Positions 24,556 through 40,405 of a DNA stretch of 64,000 nucleotides are shown piece after piece. The stretch comes from Bradyrhizobium guangzhouense. GTDB lineage: Bacteria; Pseudomonadota; Alphaproteobacteria; Rhizobiales; Xanthobacteraceae. The notes under the pieces are model-generated. The model was not told the origin of the DNA. It saw nothing but the letters and a program-made list of their open reading frames with translations, and ran no database searches. The DNA is taken from assembly GCF_004114955.1 (NCBI RefSeq), contig NZ_CP030053.1:2976001-3040000 (forward strand), given 5' to 3'. The translations under genes were made by a program, and so were the position numbers. The first letter of the stretch is position 1, and each line of letters begins with the position of its first letter.

Positions 24556-25509
24556 ATGGCTGACAAGGTCCTGATCTTTTCGCGCTTTCCCAAGTCGATG
24601 ATGGCGCGCTTCGCCGAACGGTTCGAGCTGCTCGACACCGGTGGCAAGCCCGCACGCGAGGTGTTTTCGGCCGGTGAACTCGGCGGCATCCGGGCGCTGC
24701 TGACCGCCGGCGGCTCACCGCTGGGCGCGGAGGCGATGGACCTGTTCCCAAAGCTCGGCGCGATCGTCTGCTACGGCACCGGCTATGATGGCGTCGACCT
24801 GAAGGCCGCCGCCGCGCGCAATATCGCGGTCGGCCACAGCCCCGGCGCCAACGCCGCCCCGGTCGCCGATATCGCGATGACCCTGATGCTGGCGACGACG
24901 CGGCGGATTTTGGTGGCCGACCAATACGTCCGTAGCGGTGACTGGGCGACGTCAAAGCCGTCGCCCATGATGCGCCCGCAGGCCGGCATGCCGGGGCGCC
25001 GCATCGGCGTCTATGGCATGGGCGAGATCGGCCGCAAGATCGCCTTGCGCTGTGCCGCCTTCGAGAGCGAGGTCGGCTATTTCAGCCGCACCAAATACGA
25101 TCTGCCCTATCAATATTTTCCATCACTGGAGGCGCTGGCCGACTGGTGCAGCGTGCTGATGATCGCGGTTCGGGCCGGGGCCGAGACCCAGCACGTCGTC
25201 AACGCGGACATCCTGGGGCGCCTCGGCACGGATGGCTATGTCGTCAATATCTCCCGCGGCTCGGTCATCGACGAGCCGGCACTGGTCGCGGCGCTGACCG
25301 ACAAGACCATCGCCGGCGCGGGCCTCGATGTCTTCGAGAAGGAGCCGCACGCCCCTGACGCGCTGACGGCGCTGCCGAACGTGGTGTTCGCCCCGCATAT
25401 CGGCGGCCACACCCTCGAATCGCACGTCGCCATGCAGAGCTGCGTGCTGGCGAACCTCACCGCGTATTTCGAGGGCAAGCCGCTGCCTTATCGGGTCAAA
25501 TCGGCCTGA
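24556..25509 (+). CDS. D-isomer-specific 2-hydroxyacid dehydrogenase
   Basis: 317 residues from ATG 24556 (MADKVLIF); the GTG at 24526 was rejected. NAD-binding GMGEIG (154-159), catalytic Arg in NISRGSVIDE, Glu in the FEKEP segment and the catalytic His in APHIGGHT give the full Arg/Glu/His set. Such enzymes reduce 2-oxoacids such as glyoxylate, hydroxypyruvate or phenylpyruvate using NAD(P)H. It sits between rplA and rplJ, where these genes usually adjoin, downstream of the rplA terminator, so it needs its own promoter; none was recognised. Confidence 0.9.
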   Translation: MADKVLIFSRFPKSMMARFAERFELLDTGGKPAREVFSAGELGGIRALLTAGGSPLGAEAMDLFPKLGAIVCYGTGYDGVDLKAAAARNIAVGHSPGANAAPVADIAMTLMLATTRRILVADQYVRSGDWATSKPSPMMRPQAGMPGRRIGVYGMGEIGRKIALRCAAFESEVGYFSRTKYDLPYQYFPSLEALADWCSVLMIAVRAGAETQHVVNADILGRLGTDGYVVNISRGSVIDEPALVAALTDKTIAGAGLDVFEKEPHAPDALTALPNVVFAPHIGGHTLESHVAMQSCVLANLTAYFEGKPLPYRVKSA

Positions 25510-25522
25510 ATCGGCCCTTGCC

Positions 25523-25542
25523 GGCCCGGATCAAGCCGGGCC
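25523..25542 (+). terminator. Small hairpin after the dehydrogenase gene
   Basis: Stem GGCCCGG/CCGGGCC, loop ATCAAG, no T run. Weak terminator or a dispersed GC-rich palindrome. Confidence 0.3.
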
Positions 25543-26022
25543 AGCAACGGATTGGAACTGGTGTGAATTTTGCTCTTGGCAATCGGGCAGAGAGCGGTTA
25601 AAGAACCGCCTCCGGACGTGCCGGCCTTGGCTGGCGCGTTCGTGCACGCATTCCGAAAACCCGACACGCAGGAGATCATTCCTTTTCAGGACGTCCGCAA
25701 GGATTTGCCCGAAAAGGAAGGAAAATCCATCGGCCGGTGGGAATGCGGGCAGAGGTCAGGCGGTTCGCCGGCTGGCCTTGTCCTGTCCAAGACTGCAGGC
25801 GCCAGCGAGAAATTTCGATTTTTCAACGGCTTAATCGTATGGCCTGCATAGACGGGTGAAGACCGGATTTCACTTCGCATCTTACCTTAGGGTGGCTGCG
25901 GAAGGAGTTTGGTTCGGACCTCGACACCCCGCGGACCTCACAAGGGTTCCGGGAGGGCAGGCTTTAATCGTTGTCTCGCCCCGGCGTGTCCAAAGGGTTT
26001 TTGGCCCAGAGGTTCAGGTTTG

Positions 26023-26056
26023 AGCGGGACAATGGGTGCAACCCGGCGGTCCCGCT
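26023..26056 (+). promoter_or_regulatory. Candidate ribosomal-protein leader hairpin before rplJ
   Basis: Outer stem AGCGGGAC/GTCCCGCT and inner stem GGGT/ACCC separated by an asymmetric internal loop (3 and 4 bases). It ends 33 bases before the GTG start of rplJ. The L10-L12 complex represses its own mRNA in other bacteria by binding an internal-loop structure of this kind; equivalence here is inferred. Confidence 0.4.
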
Positions 26057-26089
26057 TTCGCGATGACCGCCAACCGGAAAGAGCTTGCT

Positions 26090-26608
26090 GTGGAACGAGC
26101 GGCAAAAAAGGAAGCGGTCGAACAGCTCAATGGGGTCTTCAAGACCACGAGCGTCGCGGTCGTTGCCCAATATTCCGGCCTGACCGTCGCCCAGATGCAG
26201 AAGCTGCGCATGCAGATGAAGCAGGCTGGCGCCTCGGTGAAGGTCTCGAAGAACCGTCTCGCCAAAATTGCTCTTGAAGGCACTGACGTCGTTGCCATCG
26301 GCCCCATGCTGAAGGGACCGACCGTGATCGCCACTTCGAACGATCCGGTAGCGGCGCCAAAGGTCGCCATCGAATTCGCCAAGGCGAACGAAAAGTTCGT
26401 CATCGTCGGCGGCTCGATGGGAAAGACCGTCCTGAATGTCGACGGCGTGAAGGCGCTTGCCTCGCTGCCGTCGCTTGACGAACTGCGCGGCAAGATCGTC
26501 GGCCTGCTTGTGGCCCCGGCGACCAAGCTCGCTCAGCTCGCCAACGCGCCCGCGGGCAAGCTCGCGCGCGTCATCCAGGCTCATGCCTCAAAGGGCGAAG
26601 CGGCCTGA
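26090..26608 (+). CDS. rplJ: 50S ribosomal protein L10
   Basis: 172 residues from GTG 26090. An upstream in-frame ATG at 26063 lies next to the leader hairpin and would add nine residues; the GTG start matches the distance from N-terminus to the conserved GLTVAQM block seen in E. coli L10. [14 protein letters not shown] is the rRNA-binding region and the C-terminal helix binds L7/L12 dimers. L10 anchors the ribosomal stalk. It precedes rplL by 54 bp. Confidence 0.96.
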   Translation: MERAAKKEAVEQLNGVFKTTSVAVVAQYSGLTVAQMQKLRMQMKQAGASVKVSKNRLAKIALEGTDVVAIGPMLKGPTVIATSNDPVAAPKVAIEFAKANEKFVIVGGSMGKTVLNVDGVKALASLPSLDELRGKIVGLLVAPATKLAQLANAPAGKLARVIQAHASKGEAA

Positions 26609-26662
26609 CGCCCTTCGCAAAACTCAAACCCGAACCAGACTTACATCTAAGGAAACTGAACA

Positions 26663-27040
26663 ATGGCTGACTTGCAGAAGATCGTTGACGACCTCTCGAG
26701 CCTCACCGTGCTCGAGGCCGCTGAACTGGCGAAGCTCCTCGAAGAGAAGTGGGGCGTTTCGGCTGCCGCGGCTGTCGCCGTGGCCGGCCCGGCTGCTGGC
26801 GGCGCTGCTGCCGCTCCGGCGGAAGAGAAGACCGAGTTCACGGTCGTTCTCGCCTCTGCCGGCGAGAAGAAGATCGAGGTCATCAAGGAAGTCCGCGCCA
26901 TCACCGGTCTCGGCCTGAAGGAAGCAAAGGACCTCGTCGAGGGTGCTCCGAAGCCGCTGAAGGAAGGCGTGAACAAGGAAGAAGCCGAGAAGATCAAGGC
27001 CCAGATCGAGAAGGCTGGCGCCAAGGTCGAGCTCAAGTAA
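26663..27040 (+). CDS. rplL: 50S ribosomal protein L7/L12
   Basis: 125 residues, standard length. An N-terminal dimerisation and L10-binding helix pair, an Ala/Pro-rich flexible hinge (about 35-52) and the C-terminal domain with [15 protein letters not shown] that contacts translation GTPases. It is the acidic, multicopy stalk protein. A 487-bp gap with a small hairpin separates it from rpoB, as in other bacteria where this junction attenuates transcription into rpoBC. Confidence 0.98.
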   Translation: MADLQKIVDDLSSLTVLEAAELAKLLEEKWGVSAAAAVAVAGPAAGGAAAAPAEEKTEFTVVLASAGEKKIEVIKEVRAITGLGLKEAKDLVEGAPKPLKEGVNKEEAEKIKAQIEKAGAKVELK

Positions 27041-27527
27041 GCATCGCTTACGGACGGGGTCCCGGGCTGAGCCTGGGACTCCGGTCTGCCCTTCAAGAGG
27101 GTGGGCTCAAAAGAGCGGTCAGATGCAAAAGGCGTGCGACGGATCGTCCCGACGCAGGCCAGACACGAAAATGTGTGGGGATTTGAGGGTTTACCCCTCG
27201 AATCTGCACTATTGTCGCCCCATATCGGGTCGGCAGCACGAAAGCGCGGTGGGCAGGGATGCCGGATTTCCCTGTAAGCCGTTGGGAGAGCAGGCTATTT
27301 CGGGCTTTTGCAGTCCGTGAAGACGATCGTTGTGACGGGCGGGCGTGCCTATGCGCCCCGCGCGTCGTTTTGCGTTTTGAAGGTCTGAAGAACAGATTCA
27401 GGACATGACGGCCTGAAACTGGATTTTCGGTCCCCAAAAACGGGTTCGAAAAATTCAACCCGGGGAGCGGCGGCAGCTGCGTTCCGGACGGTTCGCCCAG
27501 AGCGGGCGACGAAAATGAGAGGCCACG
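27041..27527. other. 487-bp gap between rplL and rpoB
   Basis: No gene supported. It holds a hairpin at 27059-27079 and a small GAGGG/CCCTC stem near 27185-27199. No convincing promoter was seen. Confidence 0.55.
27059..27079 (+). terminator. Possible attenuator hairpin after rplL
   Basis: Stem GTCCCGGG/CCTGGGAC with one G-U pair, loop CTGAG, no T run. It is in the place where E. coli has the rplL-rpoB attenuator. Confidence 0.35.
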
Positions 27528-31652
<4,125 letters not shown>

Positions 31653-31663
31653 CACGACCTTTC

Positions 31664-31688
31664 ATGCCCGGCCTTTGCGGCCGGGCAT
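31664..31688 (+). promoter_or_regulatory. Intercistronic hairpin between rpoB and rpoC
   Basis: A perfect 10-bp stem ATGCCCGGCC/GGCCGGGCAT with loop TTTGC. A second stem GGCGCCC/GGGCGCC spans 31690-31723. No T run, so more likely a processing or stability element than a terminator. Confidence 0.45.
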
Positions 31689-31781
31689 TGGCGCCCCTCC
31701 CGATGCCTTGAGGGCAGGGCGCCCCGCTCGAGTGATTTTCGAATTTGCGGCCGGAGGCGACCGGTACGCGAGGAGAAGACG

Positions 31782-35978
<4,197 letters not shown>

Positions 35979-36009
35979 TCGTTCATCCGTAGGATTACTG
36001 AGGACAATG

Positions 36010-36036
36010 AAAAGGCCGGCGAAAGCCGGCCTTTTT
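36010..36036 (+). terminator. Intrinsic terminator after rpoC
   Basis: An 11-bp stem AAAAGGCCGGC/GCCGGCCTTTT with a GAAA tetraloop followed by T residues. Classic rho-independent terminator. Confidence 0.9.
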
Positions 36037-36170
36037 GCTGCTTTGTTTGCCTGTTGCGATGCGGGATCAACCTTTGTTCATCTTTCCTTCAGGCGCAAAA
36101 GCGCTTCTGCTAAGGGAACTTAGACCGGTGGTCCCGTGACGGGGGCAGGGCCGGAGACCACGGAACTAAC

Positions 36171-38234
36171 ATGCTTGACCTCGCAATCGTAGGCGGCGGC
36201 CCCGGCGGGCTGATGAGCGCCTGGTACCTGAAGCGTAAGCTCGGCGATCTCTGCCGCATCACCATTTTCGAGTCCTCCGACCGGCTTGGCGGCAAGATCG
36301 TCACGCGCAAATTCGACTCCGCGCCGGCGATGTACGAGGCCGGCGTTGCCGAGATCTACGACTACTCGATGACGGGCCCGGATCCGCTGCGCGAGCTGAT
36401 TCAGCATTTCGGCCTGCAGACCATTCCAATGGACGCCGAACAGGTGCAGTTCGGCGGTGAGCTGCTTGATGATGTCGCCGGCATGCGCCGCCGATATGGC
36501 GCCAAGACCGCGGCGGCGATCGAGGCGTTCCGCAAGCGCTGCGCCGACGAGATGTCGCCGATCGAGTATTACGAAGGCGTCGGTGCGCACGACAACGAGA
36601 ACCCGTGGGCCTACAAGACCGCCGAGCAGGTGCTCGACGAGGAAGTCAAGGACGAGGTCGCAAAGCGCTTCTTCAAGGTGATGGCGCGCTCGGATATCGC
36701 GACCGAAAGCCACAACACCAACGGCCTCAACGCGCTCAAGAACTATCTGATGGATGTCGACGGTTATATCGGCCTCTACTCCATCCAGAACGGCAACGAG
36801 CAGCTGATCGAATGCCTCCAGTCCGAGGTCAACGCCGACATCCAGCTCAATCATCGCGTGCTCACCGTCGGCAAGGCGCCGACCGGCCGCTATCAGCTCA
36901 AGATGATGAACGGCAAGGGGCCGGAGACGCGCGACTTCGATCTCGTGCTGGTCTGCCTGCCGCACTCCTGGCTCGCCACGATGGGGTGGGAAGGCGAGCA
37001 GCTGCGCAAGTCGATGGTCAAGCACGTCGCCTATTTCGACCGTCCCGCGCACTACCTGCGCGTCTCGATCCTGTTCGACACCCCGTTCTGGGGTGACAAG
37101 ATTCCCGGCGCCTGGTTCATGTCGGACGCCTTCGGCGGCTGCTGCGTCTACAACGAGGGCGCGCGCCACGACGTCGGCAAGCACGGTGTCTTGAATTGGC
37201 TCATTCCCGGCTCCGATGCGCTGGCCTTCGCCAATCTGTCGGACCAGGAGCTGATCGATGCCGCGCTGAAATCGCTGCCGGCCTCGCTCGGAGACGCGCG
37301 TGCCCATTTCATGGAAGGCAAGATCCACCGCTGGCTGTCGTCGGTGAATGCGATTCCGGGCGGTTTGCCCGTGCGCGACGTCATGACCAATCACCGGCCC
37401 GAGCCGAAGGAGCATCCCGGCATCGTCGTGGTCGGCGATTATCTGTTCGACTCCACGTTGAACGGCCTGCTCGATTCCTCGGACGCAGCGACCGACATCA
37501 TCCTGACCGAGATGATGCGGCTGCGCCGTGAGCGCGCGCAGGAAGACGGCGAGCCGATCTCCGACAAAATCGACCGCGACTATTTCGAAAACTATCGCGG
37601 CCTCGGCCCCTATGGCGAGGTGTGGAAGCAGTTCACCGATCCGGATTATCTGTCCAGACTGATCAGCATCGTCTGGGGCAAGACCAAGGGCGCAAAACTC
37701 CTGGTGGCAGGCTCCGCCAGCGGCGAGCTGGTTGGCGCGCTGCGCGATCGTGGCATCGATGCCTGGGGCATCGAGAACAACCGCGCGATCCACGCCAGGA
37801 CGCCGAAGGCGCTGAAGAAGTACAACAAGCTCGGCTCGATCACCGACATGCCGTTCAAGGACGGTAGCTTCGACTACGTGTTCGAGACCAGCCTCTGCCA
37901 CGTTGCCCCGAAGCAGGTGGTCCGCGCGATCCGCGAGTTGAACCGCGTGGTCAAGACCGGCGTCGTGTTCGGCTCGGTCACCTCGGACATGGCATCGGCC
38001 GTAATCGATCGCTACGATCTCTTGCGCGGGGTCAGGAAGCTCGGCACCTGGTGGGAATGGTCCGAACTGTTCTTCGGCAACGGCTTCGATCTGTCGATGC
38101 ATCGCAAGGATTGCACCGACGCGCTCTGGGCCGCGACGCTCGCCGCCAACAAGGGCCCGGGGCAGTGGTATGCCGACGCCGACTCCTTGCGCTATTCCTT
38201 CTTCGACAAGGTCGAGGAAGAAGACGACGACTAG
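36171..38234 (+). CDS. Flavin amine-oxidase-like domain fused to a methyltransferase domain
   Basis: 687 residues. The N-terminal half (about 1-450) is an FAD/NAD(P)-binding oxidoreductase: GGGPGG (8-13), FESSDRLGGKI, and a C-terminal GDYLFDSTLNGLLDS that closes the FAD site as in amine oxidases and desaturases. The last third (about 505-640) resembles a class I methyltransferase: KLLVAGSASGELVGAL, GIENN, then FDYVFETSLCHVAPKQ. The glycine motif is degenerate (GSASGE). The protein ends with an acidic VEEEDDD. Substrate unknown; a redox step followed by methylation of one substrate is a reasonable guess. It follows the rpoC terminator and has no recognised promoter. Confidence 0.8.
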   Translation: MLDLAIVGGGPGGLMSAWYLKRKLGDLCRITIFESSDRLGGKIVTRKFDSAPAMYEAGVAEIYDYSMTGPDPLRELIQHFGLQTIPMDAEQVQFGGELLDDVAGMRRRYGAKTAAAIEAFRKRCADEMSPIEYYEGVGAHDNENPWAYKTAEQVLDEEVKDEVAKRFFKVMARSDIATESHNTNGLNALKNYLMDVDGYIGLYSIQNGNEQLIECLQSEVNADIQLNHRVLTVGKAPTGRYQLKMMNGKGPETRDFDLVLVCLPHSWLATMGWEGEQLRKSMVKHVAYFDRPAHYLRVSILFDTPFWGDKIPGAWFMSDAFGGCCVYNEGARHDVGKHGVLNWLIPGSDALAFANLSDQELIDAALKSLPASLGDARAHFMEGKIHRWLSSVNAIPGGLPVRDVMTNHRPEPKEHPGIVVVGDYLFDSTLNGLLDSSDAATDIILTEMMRLRRERAQEDGEPISDKIDRDYFENYRGLGPYGEVWKQFTDPDYLSRLISIVWGKTKGAKLLVAGSASGELVGALRDRGIDAWGIENNRAIHARTPKALKKYNKLGSITDMPFKDGSFDYVFETSLCHVAPKQVVRAIRELNRVVKTGVVFGSVTSDMASAVIDRYDLLRGVRKLGTWWEWSELFFGNGFDLSMHRKDCTDALWAATLAANKGPGQWYADADSLRYSFFDKVEEEDDD

Positions 38235-38245
38235 CATCACGGGGA

Positions 38246-38280
38246 GGATGAATTCGCCAATTGTTTTGCCGAATTCATCC
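38246..38280. repeat. Perfect 11-bp inverted repeat overlapping the ABC gene promoter
   Basis: Arms GGATGAATTCG and CGAATTCATCC separated by 13 bases. It starts 12 bp after the preceding stop codon and covers the -35 box of the next promoter, so it could be a terminator stem, an operator, or both. Confidence 0.5.
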
Positions 38281-38294
38281 TGATCGCATAGAAT
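38266..38294 (+). promoter_or_regulatory. Promoter for the ABC exporter gene
   Basis: TTGCCG, 17-bp spacer, TAGAAT; leader of about 68 nt to ATG 38369. Confidence 0.5.
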
Positions 38295-38368
38295 CGGTGC
38301 AAATAGCGGCTTCCGCTATTTCCCTGCTTTCTCTGCGGTCATGCCGGCCGTCAGCATCGGTTGGTTTC

Positions 38369-40405
38369 ATGGCGTCCAGGCCTCTCTCTCCCGACAAACA
38401 GAAGCTCGCCGCGCAAGAGGCGGCCGAGCTCGAGGACAAGCTCGCCTCCAGCGCCAAGCCGGACCTCGATGACGACGAGGACGACGAAGACGAGGATGAT
38501 GACGAGCTTGAACTCGATGACGACGACGATGATGAGGACCTCGTCGTCTTTACCGCTCGCGAAGCCGCCGGCGCGCTCGCGACCATCCTGGGTTTCGTCA
38601 AGCCCTTCCTGCCCAACTACAAGCGCATCCTGGGCTATGTGGCATTCGGCGTTCTGGTCGAGACGCTGTTCAATGTCATCATGCCGCTCAGCCTGAAGTT
38701 CCTGATCGACGACGCGCTCGGCGAAGAGGATTTCCAGGCGCTGTACAAGATCCTCGGCGTGCTCGCGGTCGCCGGCATCTTCACCTCGATCGTCGCGGTC
38801 TGGTACGAGCGCTGGGATGCGCGGCTGGCAGCCTGCGTCATCTCCGATGTCCGCAAGCGCCTGTTCGAACACGTTCAGGACCTCCCGGCCGCCTATTTCG
38901 GCCGCACCAAGCGCGGCGAGATCCTGTCGCGCTTCTCGGTCGACCTCTCGGCCTTCGAAGGTTCGGTCAAGTCCTTCGCCAACAGCGCCGCGCTACCGTT
39001 CCTGGAATTGATCGCCGGCATCATCCTGATGCTGTTCCTGAACTGGCAACTCGCCGTCGTTGCGCTGCTGGTATTCCCGATCACGCTGATCGGCCCGCGT
39101 ATCCTGACGCCGAAGGCGGTGCAGGCCAATTACGAGCAGAAGCTCAACGAAAGCGCGCTGCTGGGGATGGTGCAGGAGAACGTGGCGGCGCAGGCCGTGA
39201 TCAAGGCGTTCAGCCTGCAACGTAAGATGTTCGGCTTCTTCGCCTTCCGCAATGACGCGACCCGGAACAGGATCGCTGCCGCCGGATTCCTGTCGACGAT
39301 GGTGGAGCGCACCGTCACCATCTCGGTGCTGCTGTTGCACCTCGTCGTGCTCGCCATCGGCGCCTATCTGGCAACCAAGGGCCAGATCACCATCGGCACC
39401 TTCGTCACTTTCGAGAGCGCGTTCTGGGAGGTCTCCTACAACATCGCCCATGTGATGCACTTCATTCCGGTGTCGATCTCCTCGGCCGCCGCGATCCGCC
39501 ACATGCAGGAGTTGCTGGACGAGCCCACCCGCGGCGCCGACCGTCCCGGCGCGCCCGATCTGCCGCGCATCACCCACGACATCACCTTCGACCACGTGAC
39601 GTTCCAGTACGAGGGCGCGCAGACGCCGGTGCTGGACAATCTCAGCCTCAAGCTCAATGCCGGCAAGCGCATCGCCATCGTCGGCCCATCAGGCTCCGGC
39701 AAGAGCACGTTGTTGAACCTGATCTTGCGGCTCTACGTCCCGGACGAAGGCCGTGTCACCATCGACGGCGTCGACGTCCGCAAGGTGACGCTGGATTCGC
39801 TGCGCCGGAGCATGGCGGTGGTGTTTCAGGAGAACATGTTGTTCAACATGTCGATCCGCGAGAACATCCGGCTCGGCAAGGAGGGCGCGAGCGACGAGGA
39901 GGTGGAGGAGGCGGCCAGGAAGGCCGAGATCCACCGCTACATCATGAGCTTGCCGCAGCGCTATGACACGCCGGTCGGCGAGCGCGGCGATACGCTATCG
40001 GGCGGCCAGCGCCAGCGCATTGCGATCGCGCGGGCGGTCATCCGCAATCCCTCCGTATTGTTGCTGGATGAGGCGACCTCGGCGCTCGACCAGACCACCG
40101 AGGCCGCGATCAACCGCACGTTGCTGAAGGTCGCCAAGGGCCGCACCATGATCTGGTCGACCCATCGCCTGACTTCTGTAGTCGAGATGGACGAGATCAT
40201 CGTGATTTCAGGGGGCAGGGCGATCGAGCGCGGTTCGCATGCCGAGCTGCTCGCGAAGAACGGCACCTATCGCAAGCTGTGGAACGATCAGATCCATCAG
40301 CCGCACGGTGTGGCCGCTCAAGCCGACGACGACAGCGATGATGACGAGGACGATGAGGACCTCGACGAGGATGACGAGGAGGATGACGAAGACGAGGAGG
40401 AGTGA
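38369..40405 (+). CDS. ABC exporter, fused permease and ATPase, with acidic tails
   Basis: 678 residues from ATG 38369. A six-helix ABC exporter membrane domain (about 75-370) is followed by an ATPase with Walker A GPSGSGKST (439-447), signature LSGGQ (543-547), Walker B LLLDEATS and the switch His in STHRL. The family exports lipids, peptides or glycans as homodimers. Unusual: residues 32-57 contain 23 Asp/Glu and residues 653-678 contain 24, so both cytosolic ends are highly acidic. The C-terminal tail codons overlap the convergent gene by 88 bp. Substrate unknown. Confidence 0.93.
   Translation: MASRPLSPDKQKLAAQEAAELEDKLASSAKPDLDDDEDDEDEDDDELELDDDDDDEDLVVFTAREAAGALATILGFVKPFLPNYKRILGYVAFGVLVETLFNVIMPLSLKFLIDDALGEEDFQALYKILGVLAVAGIFTSIVAVWYERWDARLAACVISDVRKRLFEHVQDLPAAYFGRTKRGEILSRFSVDLSAFEGSVKSFANSAALPFLELIAGIILMLFLNWQLAVVALLVFPITLIGPRILTPKAVQANYEQKLNESALLGMVQENVAAQAVIKAFSLQRKMFGFFAFRNDATRNRIAAAGFLSTMVERTVTISVLLLHLVVLAIGAYLATKGQITIGTFVTFESAFWEVSYNIAHVMHFIPVSISSAAAIRHMQELLDEPTRGADRPGAPDLPRITHDITFDHVTFQYEGAQTPVLDNLSLKLNAGKRIAIVGPSGSGKSTLLNLILRLYVPDEGRVTIDGVDVRKVTLDSLRRSMAVVFQENMLFNMSIRENIRLGKEGASDEEVEEAARKAEIHRYIMSLPQRYDTPVGERGDTLSGGQRQRIAIARAVIRNPSVLLLDEATSALDQTTEAAINRTLLKVAKGRTMIWSTHRLTSVVEMDEIIVISGGRAIERGSHAELLAKNGTYRKLWNDQIHQPHGVAAQADDDSDDDEDDEDLDEDDEEDDEDEEE

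Larger units (their letters stand above)
25510..26089. other. 580-bp gap and leader before rplJ
   Basis: No convincing gene; an open frame at 25570-25851 has no recognisable protein features. The region holds a GGCCCGG/CCGGGCC hairpin at the start and, at the end, a candidate L10 leader structure. No clear promoter boxes were found. Confidence 0.55.

Noticed and set aside
25570..25851. A 93-codon open frame before rplJ
   Set aside because: No ribosome site, no recognisable motif, and it lies in the leader region of rplJ.
26036..26089. An earlier start for rplJ
   Set aside because: It would extend L10 beyond the family length and overlaps the leader hairpin; GTG 26090 matches the family.
38275..38616. 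A minus-strand frame with a long Ser run
   Set aside because: It is the antisense reading of the N-terminal acidic tail of the ABC exporter. Unlike the C-terminal case, no real gene reads into it.
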